A stretch of 64,000 nucleotides of DNA from Candidimonas humi (GTDB lineage: Bacteria; Pseudomonadota; Gammaproteobacteria; Burkholderiales; Burkholderiaceae_B). Below, one piece after another: positions 53,476 through 62,026 of this stretch. A model generated the notes under the pieces. It was not told where the DNA came from. It saw only the letters and a program-made list of their open reading frames with translations, and did not search any database. The DNA lies in assembly GCF_019166065.1 (NCBI RefSeq), contig NZ_JAHTBN010000006.1, positions 1 to 64,000 of the forward strand, read 5' to 3'. How positions within the stretch are numbered: position 1 is the stretch's first letter; each line of letters begins with the position of its first letter. A program made the translations under genes and the position numbers.

Positions 53476-54660
53476 TCAGAGTATGCCCTTTTCCGGATAG
53501 GGCTCGTTGCGCTCGACGCGCTCGTAGCCCAGCCGCGCCAGGTCGATGGTCTGGTAGCGGCCATGCACGACAAGCTCGGCAATGCCCCGCCCCGCAGCGG
53601 GCGCATGCATCATGCCATGGCCGGAAAAGCCCGCAACGGTATAAAGATTGGGCAGCCGGGAATTCCAGGCGCCGATGACCGGATTGCCGTCGAGCTCGTT
53701 CACTTCGTACAGCCCCGACCAGGTACGGTGGCATTTCGCCGCCTCGAAGGCCGGAAAACGATGGGCCACCGCCGGCCAGACGACGTTCTCGAAATAATCG
53801 TGGTCGACCTCGAAGTTGTAGCCGCGCACCGCGCTGCCGTCTACCAGGCCGCCCGAATAACCCTTGCCCTCGGACCTGAAAGCCAGGCGCGACATGTCTT
53901 TCACATAAGGCAGGTGCCCGACGTGGCTGCCTGGGGTGAAATAATGCTCGAACCGGCGCACGGGTGAAATCGGCAGGTGCATGCCGAACAGTTTGGCGAC
54001 ATCCCCCGACCAGGCCCCGGTCGCATTGACGAAAGCTTCCGCGGCCAGGCTTGCGCCGTTATCCAGCTCGACCGCAACCGCCTTGGCGGCATCGCAGCGC
54101 GCGCCCGTCACCCGCGCCGCGACATAGACGGCGCCGAGTTCCACCGCCTTGCGCCGGAACCCCCACAGCAAGCCGTTGGGATCGCACCAGCCGTCATGCG
54201 GCGTATGGGCGCCGGCCCCGAGATCATCGACATACATGGCGGGGAAACGGCTCTTGAGCTCCCCCGGCGAAAGCAGATCTACGGTACAGCCTTGCGCCCG
54301 CTGCACAGCCACGTTCTTTTCCAACTGCGCGGCGTGTTCCGGCGGCACGATAAACAGGTAGCCGCCTTCCACCCAATCCACATGGACCGGCTGCTTGGCA
54401 GTCGCCATCCGTTCCTCGAAATGCCGGATGAAATCCAGGCTGAACAAGGACATCGCGATGTTTTCCTCGCCCGTGAACTGCACGCGGCAGCCTCCCGAAG
54501 AACGCAGGGCGGAGGCGAACTCGTAGGTCGAATCCGGCTCCACTACGCACACCGACAAATGCGGGGCTGCCTGCAGCAGGAAATAGGCGACGGAAGACCC
54601 TACGATACCGCCGCCGATAACCACTACGTCGTATTTCTTGACCTGAGTCGAAGTATCCAT
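53476..54660 (-). CDS. FAD-dependent amine/amino-acid oxidoreductase (DAO family)
   Basis: The 394-residue flavoenzyme belongs to the DAO (glycine/sarcosine/D-amino-acid oxidase) family. The FAD motif YDVVVIGGGIVGSSVAYFLLQ is at the N-terminus, and the C-terminal block LYTVAGFSGHGMMHAPAAGRGIAELVVHG is typical. Substrate binding lies in HTPHDGWCDPNGLLWGF. The ATG at 54660 has AGGAA seven bases upstream. It lies 64 bases downstream of the sulfatase-like gene in the same direction, so the two probably act in one pathway on an amine released by that enzyme; this is inference. Confidence 0.88.
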   Translation of the reverse strand: MDTSTQVKKYDVVVIGGGIVGSSVAYFLLQAAPHLSVCVVEPDSTYEFASALRSSGGCRVQFTGEENIAMSLFSLDFIRHFEERMATAKQPVHVDWVEGGYLFIVPPEHAAQLEKNVAVQRAQGCTVDLLSPGELKSRFPAMYVDDLGAGAHTPHDGWCDPNGLLWGFRRKAVELGAVYVAARVTGARCDAAKAVAVELDNGASLAAEAFVNATGAWSGDVAKLFGMHLPISPVRRFEHYFTPGSHVGHLPYVKDMSRLAFRSEGKGYSGGLVDGSAVRGYNFEVDHDYFENVVWPAVAHRFPAFEAAKCHRTWSGLYEVNELDGNPVIGAWNSRLPNLYTVAGFSGHGMMHAPAAGRGIAELVVHGRYQTIDLARLGYERVERNEPYPEKGIL

Positions 54661-54724
54661 GATTCGTTCCTGCAACGACATCGAAATTACGGCCCGTCAT
54701 CCCGGCTCGCGAATATGCCCGGCC

Positions 54725-56296
54725 TCACCACACCCCGTAGAAAATCCCCTCTTTCTTGTCCGTGCCCGTGCGAGCCTGCACCTGCTGGTAATCCAGCGTG
54801 GTGCGGCGCTTTTGCCGCGCGAACCACTCGCACAGCCTGTCATGCAGCACGGCGCGAGTCGACGCAAATTGCGGGACACTGCCCAGGTCGAAGAACTCGT
54901 GCGCATCGTTGCGCAGGTCGAAGAGCTGCGGCGGATAATCCAGCCAGTACACGTATTTCCATTCGGCCGTGCGCACCATCCATGCCTTGCATTCATTGGG
55001 GCCGCGGCCCAAGATGAGCCGGGCCGGCCGGAAGGTGTAATCGAGCTCGGAAAACACCGCATCGCGCCATGCCTCGGGCGCGTCGCCGCGGGTAAGCGGC
55101 AGCAGCGAGCACCCTTCCACCCGCTCTTCGCGGCGCAGCAGGCCCAACGCCTCGAGCACTGTCGGCACGGTGTCGATAGCCTCGACGAAACGTTCTTCAC
55201 GCGTACCGCGGCGGGCATCGGCCGCCGGATCGGGGTCATAGAGCAGGTACGGCACGCGCTGCACGGTGTCATAGAAATGCTCTTTCTCGCCCAGCCAGTG
55301 GTCGCCGAGAAAATCGCCATGATCGGAAGTAAAGATCACCAACGTGTCTTTCCACCGGCCCAGCTTTTCCATGGTTTCCCACAAGCGGCCGAGCTGGTCG
55401 TCGATTTCCTGCACCAGGCCGGTATAGCGGGGCCGCACCTGGGCAATGACCTCGTCGCGCATGAAGTTGATGTTCTCTTCCTGCTGTCGGTAGGCGGCCA
55501 GCACCGGATGCTGGTGCGCCAGCTCGTCGGGATGGCGCGACACCGGCAGGCACTGGTCCAGCGTATACATGGCGTGATAAGGCGCCGGCGCGATATAGGG
55601 CCAGTGGGGCTTGATGTACGAAAGGTGCAGCGCCCAGGGCTCGTCGCCGCGTGCGTTCAGGAAATCGATGGCGGTGTCGGTGATGTAGGCGGTCTCGGAA
55701 TGTTCCTTGGCGATGCGCGCCGGCAGGTGGATGTTGCGCAGGCGATGGCCCGAGACGCGCTCGCCGTGCTCGTCCAGCGCGCTGGTGACGAAATCGTTCC
55801 AGGGATTGGCGCTGTCGTAGCCATGGGCGCGCAGATAATCGGCATAGCCCGATTCCTTGCCGGGCTCGACGTGCCCGTCGTAGCGGTCGATTTCGACGAA
55901 ACCGCCCGCACCCAGCATCCGGCCCAGGGCCGAGTCGCCTTCGATAGACAGTCGTCGCATCGCCGCGGTGTCGGCGCGCCAATGAGTCTTGCCGGCCAGG
56001 GCCAGCATGCGGCCGCTGTCGTGCAGGTATTCGCCCAGCGTCAGCTCGCCGATAGGCAGCGGCACGCTATTCCAGGTGGCGCCGTGCGACGAGGCATAGC
56101 GCCCTGTATAGAACGACATGCGCGAGGGCCCGCACACCCCGGACTGCACGAAGGCATTGCGGAAGTTGACGCCGCGCGAGGCCAGCCAATCGATATTGCG
56201 TGTGCGCAGATAGGGATGGCCGTTGCAGCCCAGGTGGTCGAAGCGCAACTGATCGCACATGATGAACAATACGTTGCGGAGGTGCGCGGACGGCAT
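54725..56296 (-). CDS. sulfatase / phosphonate monoester hydrolase-like enzyme
   Basis: The 523-residue alkaline-phosphatase-superfamily enzyme has the formylglycine site CGPSR, Cys55 being the residue converted. NVLFIMCDQLRFDHLGC gives the N-terminal metal site, and IFTSDHGDFLGDHWLGEKEHFYD the distal one. APYHAMY and GLVQEIDDQLGRLWETMEKLGRWKDTLVIFTSDHG are very like the phosphonate monoester hydrolase/phosphodiesterase branch, from memory, but arylsulfatase or choline-sulfatase-like activity cannot be excluded. The ATG at 56296 starts the conserved protein. No signal peptide is seen. Confidence 0.85.
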   Translation of the reverse strand: MPSAHLRNVLFIMCDQLRFDHLGCNGHPYLRTRNIDWLASRGVNFRNAFVQSGVCGPSRMSFYTGRYASSHGATWNSVPLPIGELTLGEYLHDSGRMLALAGKTHWRADTAAMRRLSIEGDSALGRMLGAGGFVEIDRYDGHVEPGKESGYADYLRAHGYDSANPWNDFVTSALDEHGERVSGHRLRNIHLPARIAKEHSETAYITDTAIDFLNARGDEPWALHLSYIKPHWPYIAPAPYHAMYTLDQCLPVSRHPDELAHQHPVLAAYRQQEENINFMRDEVIAQVRPRYTGLVQEIDDQLGRLWETMEKLGRWKDTLVIFTSDHGDFLGDHWLGEKEHFYDTVQRVPYLLYDPDPAADARRGTREERFVEAIDTVPTVLEALGLLRREERVEGCSLLPLTRGDAPEAWRDAVFSELDYTFRPARLILGRGPNECKAWMVRTAEWKYVYWLDYPPQLFDLRNDAHEFFDLGSVPQFASTRAVLHDRLCEWFARQKRRTTLDYQQVQARTGTDKKEGIFYGVW

Positions 56297-56486
56297 GGCT
56301 TTACACCTGCTGGATTTGGCGGTGAGGCGAAGGGGGAAATCCGACGCGGGAAGGATCGCGACATTGTATCCCGCGCCTGGCCAGCCCCGCGGGACGCCCC
56401 TGGGCCACAGCGAATGGAAATGCTCGCCTTTATGGCTTTTATGGCTCGTAAATTGTCCGCCATTCCGCACGGTGGCCAGACCGCTA

Positions 56487-56521
56487 TTGACAGCGCATAT
56501 TTATCTGACTAATGTCAGATA
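56487..56521 (+). promoter_or_regulatory. promoter and operator overlapping the MarR-GNAT start
   Basis: TTGACA (56487-56492), a 17-base spacer and TAATGT (56510-56515) form a sigma-70 promoter whose expected start point is at or next to the ATG at 56522. TATCTGAC-TAAT-GTCAGATA (56502-56521) is a perfect 8+4+8 dyad that covers the -10 and abuts the start codon, the expected position of a MarR autorepressor site. Confidence 0.7.
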
Positions 56522-57460
56522 ATGGGCACGCACGACGAACAGCTACAGCAAGTCCGCCGCTTCAACCGGACGGTTACGCGCCGGGTAGGCGCGCTCGATC
56601 ATGACTACCTCGGCAGCGGCCGCCCGCTCGCCGAAGCCCGCCTGCTGTTCGAGATCGGCGCGCAAGGCGCCACGGTGCGCGAACTGCGAGCGCGGTTCGG
56701 CCTGGACTCCGGCTACGTCAGCCGGCTGCTGCACAAACTGGAAAGGCAAGGCCTGCTTGCGACGCGGCCCGATCCGGGCGACGGGCGCGTGCGCCGCGTC
56801 GGCTTGACACCTGCCGGGCGCAAGGAATGGCGCAGGCTCGACCGGCGCTCCAAAGACCAGGCGGCCGCGCTGCTGTCCACCCTGGGTGCCTCGCAGCGCA
56901 CGCGCCTGCTTGCAGCGATGGCGGAGGTGGAGCGCCTGCTGCGGGCGGCGGCCGTCACGATCGAACCGGCCGACCCTGCGGGTCGCGAAGCCCGGGCTTG
57001 CCTGCAGGCATACTTCGATGAGCTGTCGCAGCGCTTCGAACAAAGCTTCGACCCGGCGCGCGGCCCGTCGGCCGATCCGGAATCGCTCGTGCCGCCCGCA
57101 GGCCTGTTTCTCGTGGCCAGGCTGGACGGCATGCCGGTCGCCTGCGGCGCGATCAAGCTCATGGATGCAGGCTTCGGCGAGATCAAGCGCATGTGGGTGG
57201 ACCCGGCCGCGCGCGGCCTGGGCATCGCCCAGCGCTTGCTCGAAGCCCTGGAAAAACACGCCGTATCGGCGGGGCTCAATGTCTTGCGGCTGGACACCAA
57301 CCGCAATCTCACCGAGGCGCGCGCGCTTTACGCCAACAACGGCTTCGTCGAGATCGCGGCATACAACGACAACCCTTACGCCCACCACTGGTTCGAAAAA
57401 CGAGGCTTGCGGGGCAATCGGGCCGTGCGCCCCACCACTCGCCAGCGGGCCGATCGCTGA
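56522..57460 (+). CDS. MarR regulator fused to GNAT acetyltransferase
   Basis: The 312-residue fusion has a MarR winged helix (RPLAEARLLFEIGAQGATVRELRARFGLDSGYVSRLLHKLERQGLLATRPDPGDGRVRRVGLTPAG, about residues 33-100). A linker and a GNAT domain follow, with acetyl-CoA motif FGEIKRMWVDPAARGLGIAQRLLEALEKHA and LRLDTNRNLTEARALYANNGFVEI. Such fusions occur across bacteria and may link regulation to acetylation of a small molecule. No ribosome-binding site precedes the ATG, since the promoter and operator lie immediately upstream. Confidence 0.93.
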   Translation: MGTHDEQLQQVRRFNRTVTRRVGALDHDYLGSGRPLAEARLLFEIGAQGATVRELRARFGLDSGYVSRLLHKLERQGLLATRPDPGDGRVRRVGLTPAGRKEWRRLDRRSKDQAAALLSTLGASQRTRLLAAMAEVERLLRAAAVTIEPADPAGREARACLQAYFDELSQRFEQSFDPARGPSADPESLVPPAGLFLVARLDGMPVACGAIKLMDAGFGEIKRMWVDPAARGLGIAQRLLEALEKHAVSAGLNVLRLDTNRNLTEARALYANNGFVEIAAYNDNPYAHHWFEKRGLRGNRAVRPTTRQRADR

Positions 57461-57480
57461 CGCAAACCTCGGCTGTCGGC

Positions 57481-58029
57481 TCAGCCGTCCTGCGGCTGCC
57501 GCGGCATCTGCAAATTGAGTTGATAGAAGGCAGCGTCCAGCCAGCGTCCGAACTTGAAACCCGCCTGCTCTATGGTGCCGGAGTGCTTGAAGCCCAGGCC
57601 GGTATGCAGGCGGATGCTGGCGGAATTGGCGGCGTCTATGCAACCCACCAGGACATGCACCTGCGCCTCGCCGGCCCGGCGTATCAATTCATGCATCAAG
57701 AGCTTGCCCAAGCCGTGGCCGCGCTGCCCGGGATGCACGTATACGCTGTGCTCCACCGTGTACTTGTAGGCGGGATACGCGCGAAACGTGCCCCAACTGG
57801 CAAAGCCCAGCAGCTCGCCCGAAGGATCCACCGCCCCCACCACGGGAAAGCCGTGGGCGCGCTTCGCGGCAAACCAGTCCGCCATGGCCTGCGCAGGCCT
57901 GGGGACATAATCGTACAAAGCCGTCGAATTGACGATAGCCTCGTTCAGAATCGCCAGAATCGACGAGGCATGTTGCGCCTCGTCGCAATCGATCAGGCGC
58001 ACGCCATCTACCGATGCAGGGGAAGTCAT
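57481..58029 (-). CDS. GNAT N-acetyltransferase, phosphinothricin/methionine-sulfoximine type
   Basis: The 182-residue protein matches the PAT/YncA-like branch: ILAILNEAIVNSTALYDYVPRP, LLGFASWGTFRAYPAYKYTVEHSVYVHPGQRGHGLGKLLMHELI (acetyl-CoA site RGHGLG) and GFKHSGTIEQAGFKFGRWLDAAFYQL. Relatives acetylate methionine sulfone/sulfoximine or phosphinothricin, but the true substrate here is open. The ATG at 58029 with AGGAC upstream is preferred over an earlier one that would overlap the cupin frame. Confidence 0.9.
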   Translation of the reverse strand: MTSPASVDGVRLIDCDEAQHASSILAILNEAIVNSTALYDYVPRPAQAMADWFAAKRAHGFPVVGAVDPSGELLGFASWGTFRAYPAYKYTVEHSVYVHPGQRGHGLGKLLMHELIRRAGEAQVHVLVGCIDAANSASIRLHTGLGFKHSGTIEQAGFKFGRWLDAAFYQLNLQMPRQPQDG

Positions 58030-58054
58030 GGAAAGTCCTGTGAGTCGCGGAAAG

Positions 58055-58348
58055 TCAGGTATTGCCCGTGCCGCCCGCCGCTTGTCCATCGCAGATGGCC
58101 ACGATGTAGTGCGCCGGCACGGACGCCGGGTTGCTGAACAGCAGCGGCTGGCCCAGGCGCATGGCTAGGCAGTCGCCTTTATGCAGCTCGTAGCGCTGGT
58201 CGCCGAGCGTGACATCGATGCGGCCCCGGATAACCCAGAGCTGTTGCTGCACCGACGCTTCCCTGGCGCCGGTTTCGTAGGCCACGCGCGCGCCCGGCGG
58301 AAACTCGACTTCCACCAGTTGAATAATAATAGATATTAAATCAAGCAA
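58055..58348 (-). pseudogene. cupin domain remnant of an XRE-cupin regulator
   Basis: The 97-residue open frame encodes only a cupin: VEVEFPPGARVAYETGA, QQQLWVIRGRIDVTLGDQRYELHKGDCLAMRLGQPLLFSNP and PAHYIVAICD. This matches, from memory, the C-terminal half of XRE-family regulators (about 190 residues) that are typically encoded just upstream of GNAT genes. The N-terminal helix-turn-helix is missing: upstream sequence in this strand is stop-containing and soon overlaps a divergent gene. It could still be a small free-standing cupin, since the frame is intact. Confidence 0.65.
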
Positions 58349-58393
58349 TTTCCCTCCAGCACATCGCTACCCGGCAAGCCGATTCATCTATTC

Positions 58394-59317
58394 ATGACCG
58401 CCATCTCCATTCCCGCGACGGACGGCTATCCGCTGGGCGCGACGATACACAGCGCAGACAATGGCGGACATCCCACGAACGTGGCCATCATCAATAGCGC
58501 CACAGGGGTCAAGGCCTCGTATTACTCCAGGTACGCGCGTTTCCTGGCGGCACATGGCTACATCGCCATTACGTACGACTATCGAGGCATAGGGGCATCC
58601 CGCCCCGAATCGCTACGCGGACTGAAAGCCAGTAAATTCGACTGGGGCAACAAGGATTTCGAAGGCGTGCTGAACTGGGCGGCACAGGAATTCCCTTCTG
58701 CCCGCATTGTGGTGGTAGGCCATAGCATAGGCGGCGTGGTGCCGGGATTCAGCCCATCCAACTCTCGTATCGACCGCATGCTGACAGTGGGCGCGCAATA
58801 CGCGTACTGGAAAGACTATGCCCTGCCCGCGCGCTACTCGATGTTTCTGAAATGGCATGTCTTCATGCCCCTGCTGACTCGGCTGCTGGGATACTTTCCG
58901 GGGCGCCGTCTGGGCTGGCTCGAGGACCTGCCCGCCGGGGTAGCCTACGAATGGGCCTTTCGCAAGGCCACGCTCGAAGCACAAGCAGGATCGGGCCCAA
59001 TTTTGCGCCCACACGTGCAACGCACCGCGGGCCTCACTCGCTACTTTCCTTCCTTGCGATGCCCCATGCTGGCCTACGGTATTACCGATGATCCGTATGC
59101 AACCCCGCCCGCGGTATTACGCCTGCTGGCGTACTACACCGGCTGCGAGCGTTCGTATGTGCAGGTGCGCCCCGACGAACTGCAACTGCCGCAAATAGGC
59201 CATTTCGCGTTCTTCCACGACCGCTTTCGCGACACCCTGTGGCGCGAAACGCTGGTGTGGCTGAACAGCGGCAAAGTGTCGCGCGCCGTCACCCGGCATT
59301 TTGCCGCCGGGCAATAA
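58394..59317 (+). CDS. alpha/beta hydrolase, YheT/serine aminopeptidase-like
   Basis: The 307-residue hydrolase has ITYDYRGIGASRPESL after the oxyanion strand, nucleophile in IVVVGHSIGGVVPGF, and a catalytic histidine in QIGHFAFFHDRFRDTLW. It lacks a signal peptide. The gene begins 45 bases from the cupin remnant on the other strand. Its A/T content is a little higher than that of genes to the left. Substrate is unknown; related proteins are annotated as esterases or serine aminopeptidase S33 domain proteins. Confidence 0.82.
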   Translation: MTAISIPATDGYPLGATIHSADNGGHPTNVAIINSATGVKASYYSRYARFLAAHGYIAITYDYRGIGASRPESLRGLKASKFDWGNKDFEGVLNWAAQEFPSARIVVVGHSIGGVVPGFSPSNSRIDRMLTVGAQYAYWKDYALPARYSMFLKWHVFMPLLTRLLGYFPGRRLGWLEDLPAGVAYEWAFRKATLEAQAGSGPILRPHVQRTAGLTRYFPSLRCPMLAYGITDDPYATPPAVLRLLAYYTGCERSYVQVRPDELQLPQIGHFAFFHDRFRDTLWRETLVWLNSGKVSRAVTRHFAAGQ

Positions 59318-59503
59318 GTGACGACGGATCGGCGAGATCCAGCCAGAGAGGCGCGGAGCCCATTCCCCGCAAACCCCGACTGGATCGACAGCTCTCTCGG
59401 CAATCGAGAGTTGCGCACGCACTCTCCCGGGATGGAGCGCCGGCCGCTAATGTCCGCATAGCGAGCGGGCTGCATCCAGACGGCAATCGGCCCGCGCCAC
59501 GCC

Positions 59504-60499
59504 TCAGTTCATATGAATGTTGGCAGCCTTGGCGACCTTGCCCCATTTCACATATTCGCTGTGGAAAAACTTGTCGAACTGTGCCGGGGTCCCGCCTTTC
59601 ACCTCCATGCCTTGGGCAGCGATGGTTTTCCTGAAATTCGGTTCTGCCATTACCGCATCCAATGCGCGAGACAGTTTTTGAACTATCGCGTTGTCGGTTT
59701 TGGCAGGGGCCAGCAAGCCGAACCAGGTTTGCGCGTCAAAGCCCTTGATGCCCGCTTCGCTCATAGTCGGTATGTTGGGCAATTCCGGCACCCGGCTTTG
59801 GGACGTCACTGCCAGCGGCACGAGCTTGCCCGCCTGGACCAGAGGCAGAGAAGTGACGAGCACATCGAACATCATGTCGATTTGTCCGGCCATCAATGCC
59901 GTCAAAGCGGGGGCGCTTCCCTTGTAAGGGACGTGAACGATATTCACCTTGGCCAGAGACTTGAAGAGCTCTCCCGCCAGATGCGCGGCGCTGCCCACCC
60001 CAAACGAGCCGAAGGTGAGCTTATTCGGGTTCTTCTTCGCATCGTTGATGAGCGCTTGCACATTCTTGATGCCCGACTTCGGGTTGACGACCAGCAACAG
60101 CGGAGCGGTAGCTACCAGCTTGATAGGCTTGAATGCGTGTAGCGGGTCATATGACAGCTTCGAGTAGCTATGAGGAGTGACGGTCAGGGGCCCCGCGGCG
60201 CTGAAAAGCAGGGTGTATCCATCCGCAGGCGCATTGGCCACATGGGCATGTGCGATCTGGCCTCCGGCGCCGGGCATGTTGACGACCACGAATGGCACGT
60301 TCAGCTTGTCGCTCAGCCCCTTGGCGACCAGCCGTGCGGTGGAGTCCGTGGAGCCCCCCGCAACATACGGCACTATGAGCCGCACCGGTCGATCGGGGTA
60401 TTTCCCCGCCGCGGCTGCGGGCGTAGACATCCCGAACCACATCGCGCTGGCCAGCGCGAGCAATCTCACGTACTTTGAGACGGTATATGTATTCCACAT
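59504..60499 (-). CDS. Bug/TctC-family solute-binding protein
   Basis: The 331-residue periplasmic receptor has a signal peptide (LLALASAMWFGMSTPAAAA) and the family start YPDRPVRLIVPYVAGGSTDSTARLVAKGLSDKL. VNMPGAGGQIAHAHVANAPADGYTLLF and VHVPYKGSAPALTALMAGQIDMMFD are hallmark Bug motifs for carboxylate recognition. AAAGGAGC precedes the ATG. It is the last gene of a leftward catabolic operon, separated from the dehydrogenase by 126 bases, so it probably binds the substrate of that pathway. No TctA/TctB genes adjoin it. Confidence 0.93.
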   Translation of the reverse strand: MWNTYTVSKYVRLLALASAMWFGMSTPAAAAGKYPDRPVRLIVPYVAGGSTDSTARLVAKGLSDKLNVPFVVVNMPGAGGQIAHAHVANAPADGYTLLFSAAGPLTVTPHSYSKLSYDPLHAFKPIKLVATAPLLLVVNPKSGIKNVQALINDAKKNPNKLTFGSFGVGSAAHLAGELFKSLAKVNIVHVPYKGSAPALTALMAGQIDMMFDVLVTSLPLVQAGKLVPLAVTSQSRVPELPNIPTMSEAGIKGFDAQTWFGLLAPAKTDNAIVQKLSRALDAVMAEPNFRKTIAAQGMEVKGGTPAQFDKFFHSEYVKWGKVAKAANIHMN

Positions 60500-60625
60500 G
60501 GTTGCTCCTTTGGTGATATGACATAGAGGGTGCCTTGGCCCCGCTCATCGACGCGACATCGAGGCGTGTCTTCGTGCCGATGTTGTGAAATGCCCGGCGG
60601 CCGAGGCATACTGCGGCGACATAGC

Positions 60626-61672
60626 CTAGGTGGATCCGGTAAATATGGCGTGCATCAGCTTGCTGGCGTGATCTTCGTCCAGCACCGCAGGGTTGTTTTT
60701 CAAGTGATGGGCCGTCATCAGCGCTTTTACCAAGGGCTCGACGAGGTCCATGGATACATGCAGCTCCTGCAGGCTTCGGGGTAACTCGAGCCTGGCGATC
60801 AAATCGCTCGCGCTCTGGATCAGATCGTCGACGGACAGGGCCTGTTCGGTGGCCCTGATTGCAGCGGGAGCGATTTCACGATTGAGGGCTAGCGTTTTGG
60901 GCAGCGCAATCGCATTGACGAGCCCATGAGTCAGCCCGGTCGCAGCCCCCACCACATGGCAAACCGCGTGGTGCAGGCCCAAGCCGCAAGCGTTGATGGC
61001 GAACCCTGCCAGGCTTGCCGCCTCGAATAGTGTTTCCGCCAAGGCCTGGTTCTGTTCGCCCGATTTGGCGGCCGTCAGCAACTCCGGCCACATGTTGCCG
61101 CCTCGCGCCGCTGCCGCTTTCCCGAACCAGTGCTGTTTTCGGCTATAGAACGCTTCGATGCAATGCGCCCAAGAATTTATTCCGCTCGCAGCGAGCTCCT
61201 GAAGAGGCAGGCTGGCCAGGAGGCCGGGATCGTAGATGACCTTTTTAGGCAGATACTTCAACCCGCCTTTGCCTTCTTTGGTACCCCGCTGAGTGCGGAT
61301 ACCATATACATTTGTCATTTCCCCGCCCCCTAGCGAGGTGGGTATGGCAATGAACTCGGCCGAGATGGAATCCAGCACTCCTTTTGCCAGATCGATGGCG
61401 CTGCCGCTGCCGATGGCAATCAAAGTATCGGGGCTGAAAGAATGCGCGATTGCCGAACACTGCGCCAATACTGCCTCGGGGCTGTGCGGCAATGAACCGT
61501 CGAATATGGCGACTTCTTTCCCGGGAAACAGGCCAGCCCAGTCGAACAACTCGGCGCTACGCTTAGAACCTATGACCAGAACCCGCTGCCCGCCCAGCCC
61601 ATTTAACAATTCCGCGCAATTACCCCGCAGCAGGAGCTGCGGAGGGAAATGCATTTTGAACGGAGCATCCAT
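60626..61672 (-). CDS. iron-containing alcohol dehydrogenase, maleylacetate-reductase-like
   Basis: The 348-residue protein is of the group III dehydrogenase fold. The nucleotide-binding region shows SFSPDTLIAIGSGSAIDLAKG. The usual metal-site GMDALTH is replaced by GINSWAHCIEAFY, with Asn for Asp, and the second site reads LGLHHAVCHVVGAATGLTHGLVNAIALP. This pattern is that of maleylacetate reductases rather than of iron alcohol dehydrogenases. It starts two bases after the MaoC stop. Reaction in this pathway is unproven; an oxo/unsaturated dicarboxylate reduction is likely. Confidence 0.85.
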   Translation of the reverse strand: MDAPFKMHFPPQLLLRGNCAELLNGLGGQRVLVIGSKRSAELFDWAGLFPGKEVAIFDGSLPHSPEAVLAQCSAIAHSFSPDTLIAIGSGSAIDLAKGVLDSISAEFIAIPTSLGGGEMTNVYGIRTQRGTKEGKGGLKYLPKKVIYDPGLLASLPLQELAASGINSWAHCIEAFYSRKQHWFGKAAAARGGNMWPELLTAAKSGEQNQALAETLFEAASLAGFAINACGLGLHHAVCHVVGAATGLTHGLVNAIALPKTLALNREIAPAAIRATEQALSVDDLIQSASDLIARLELPRSLQELHVSMDLVEPLVKALMTAHHLKNNPAVLDEDHASKLMHAIFTGST

Positions 61673-61674
61673 TT

Positions 61675-62013
61675 TTATTGCTCCGCCAGCCTGGCGTGGC
61701 CCACCATGGTAATGCCCTGATCGACTTTTCCTTCGATCTCTCCGTCATCGCGCAAGCTAACGGTTAAATTGTCGCCAGGGCAGACAGGTGCAATCCATTT
61801 GGTGTAAAGCTCCCCCTTGGTGTACCAATCTGCGCCGTAACGCCGCGCCGCCAGGCCGGCGGCGTAGCCCATGACATTCAATCCATGCGCCAGCGTGCCC
61901 CGAAACCCTCGTCTGCTGGCGAGATCCGCGTCGTAGTGAATAGTGTCGTTGTCGCCATTGATCGCTCCGTATTGATCGATAATGGCCTGGGTCATTTTGA
62001 TTTTCTTTTCCAT
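61675..62013 (-). CDS. MaoC-like (R)-hydratase subunit
   Basis: The 112-residue hotdog protein has the hydratase-2 active site YGAINGDNDTIHYDADLASRRGFRGTLAHGLNVMGY, with the catalytic Asp and His within GDNDTIH. GELYTKWIAPVCPGDNLTVSL follows. GAGG lies eight bases before the ATG at 62013; a GTG directly before it is also possible. With its neighbour it would form a two-subunit enoyl-CoA hydratase, the active site being in this subunit. Confidence 0.88.
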   Translation of the reverse strand: MEKKIKMTQAIIDQYGAINGDNDTIHYDADLASRRGFRGTLAHGLNVMGYAAGLAARRYGADWYTKGELYTKWIAPVCPGDNLTVSLRDDGEIEGKVDQGITMVGHARLAEQ

Positions 62014-62026
62014 CACAGGGGCCTCT

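Noticed and set aside
59318-59503. Possible small gene or terminator between the convergent hydrolase and Bug genes.
   Set aside because: Short open frames have no ribosome site or recognisable sequence, and no clear hairpin with a T-run was found.
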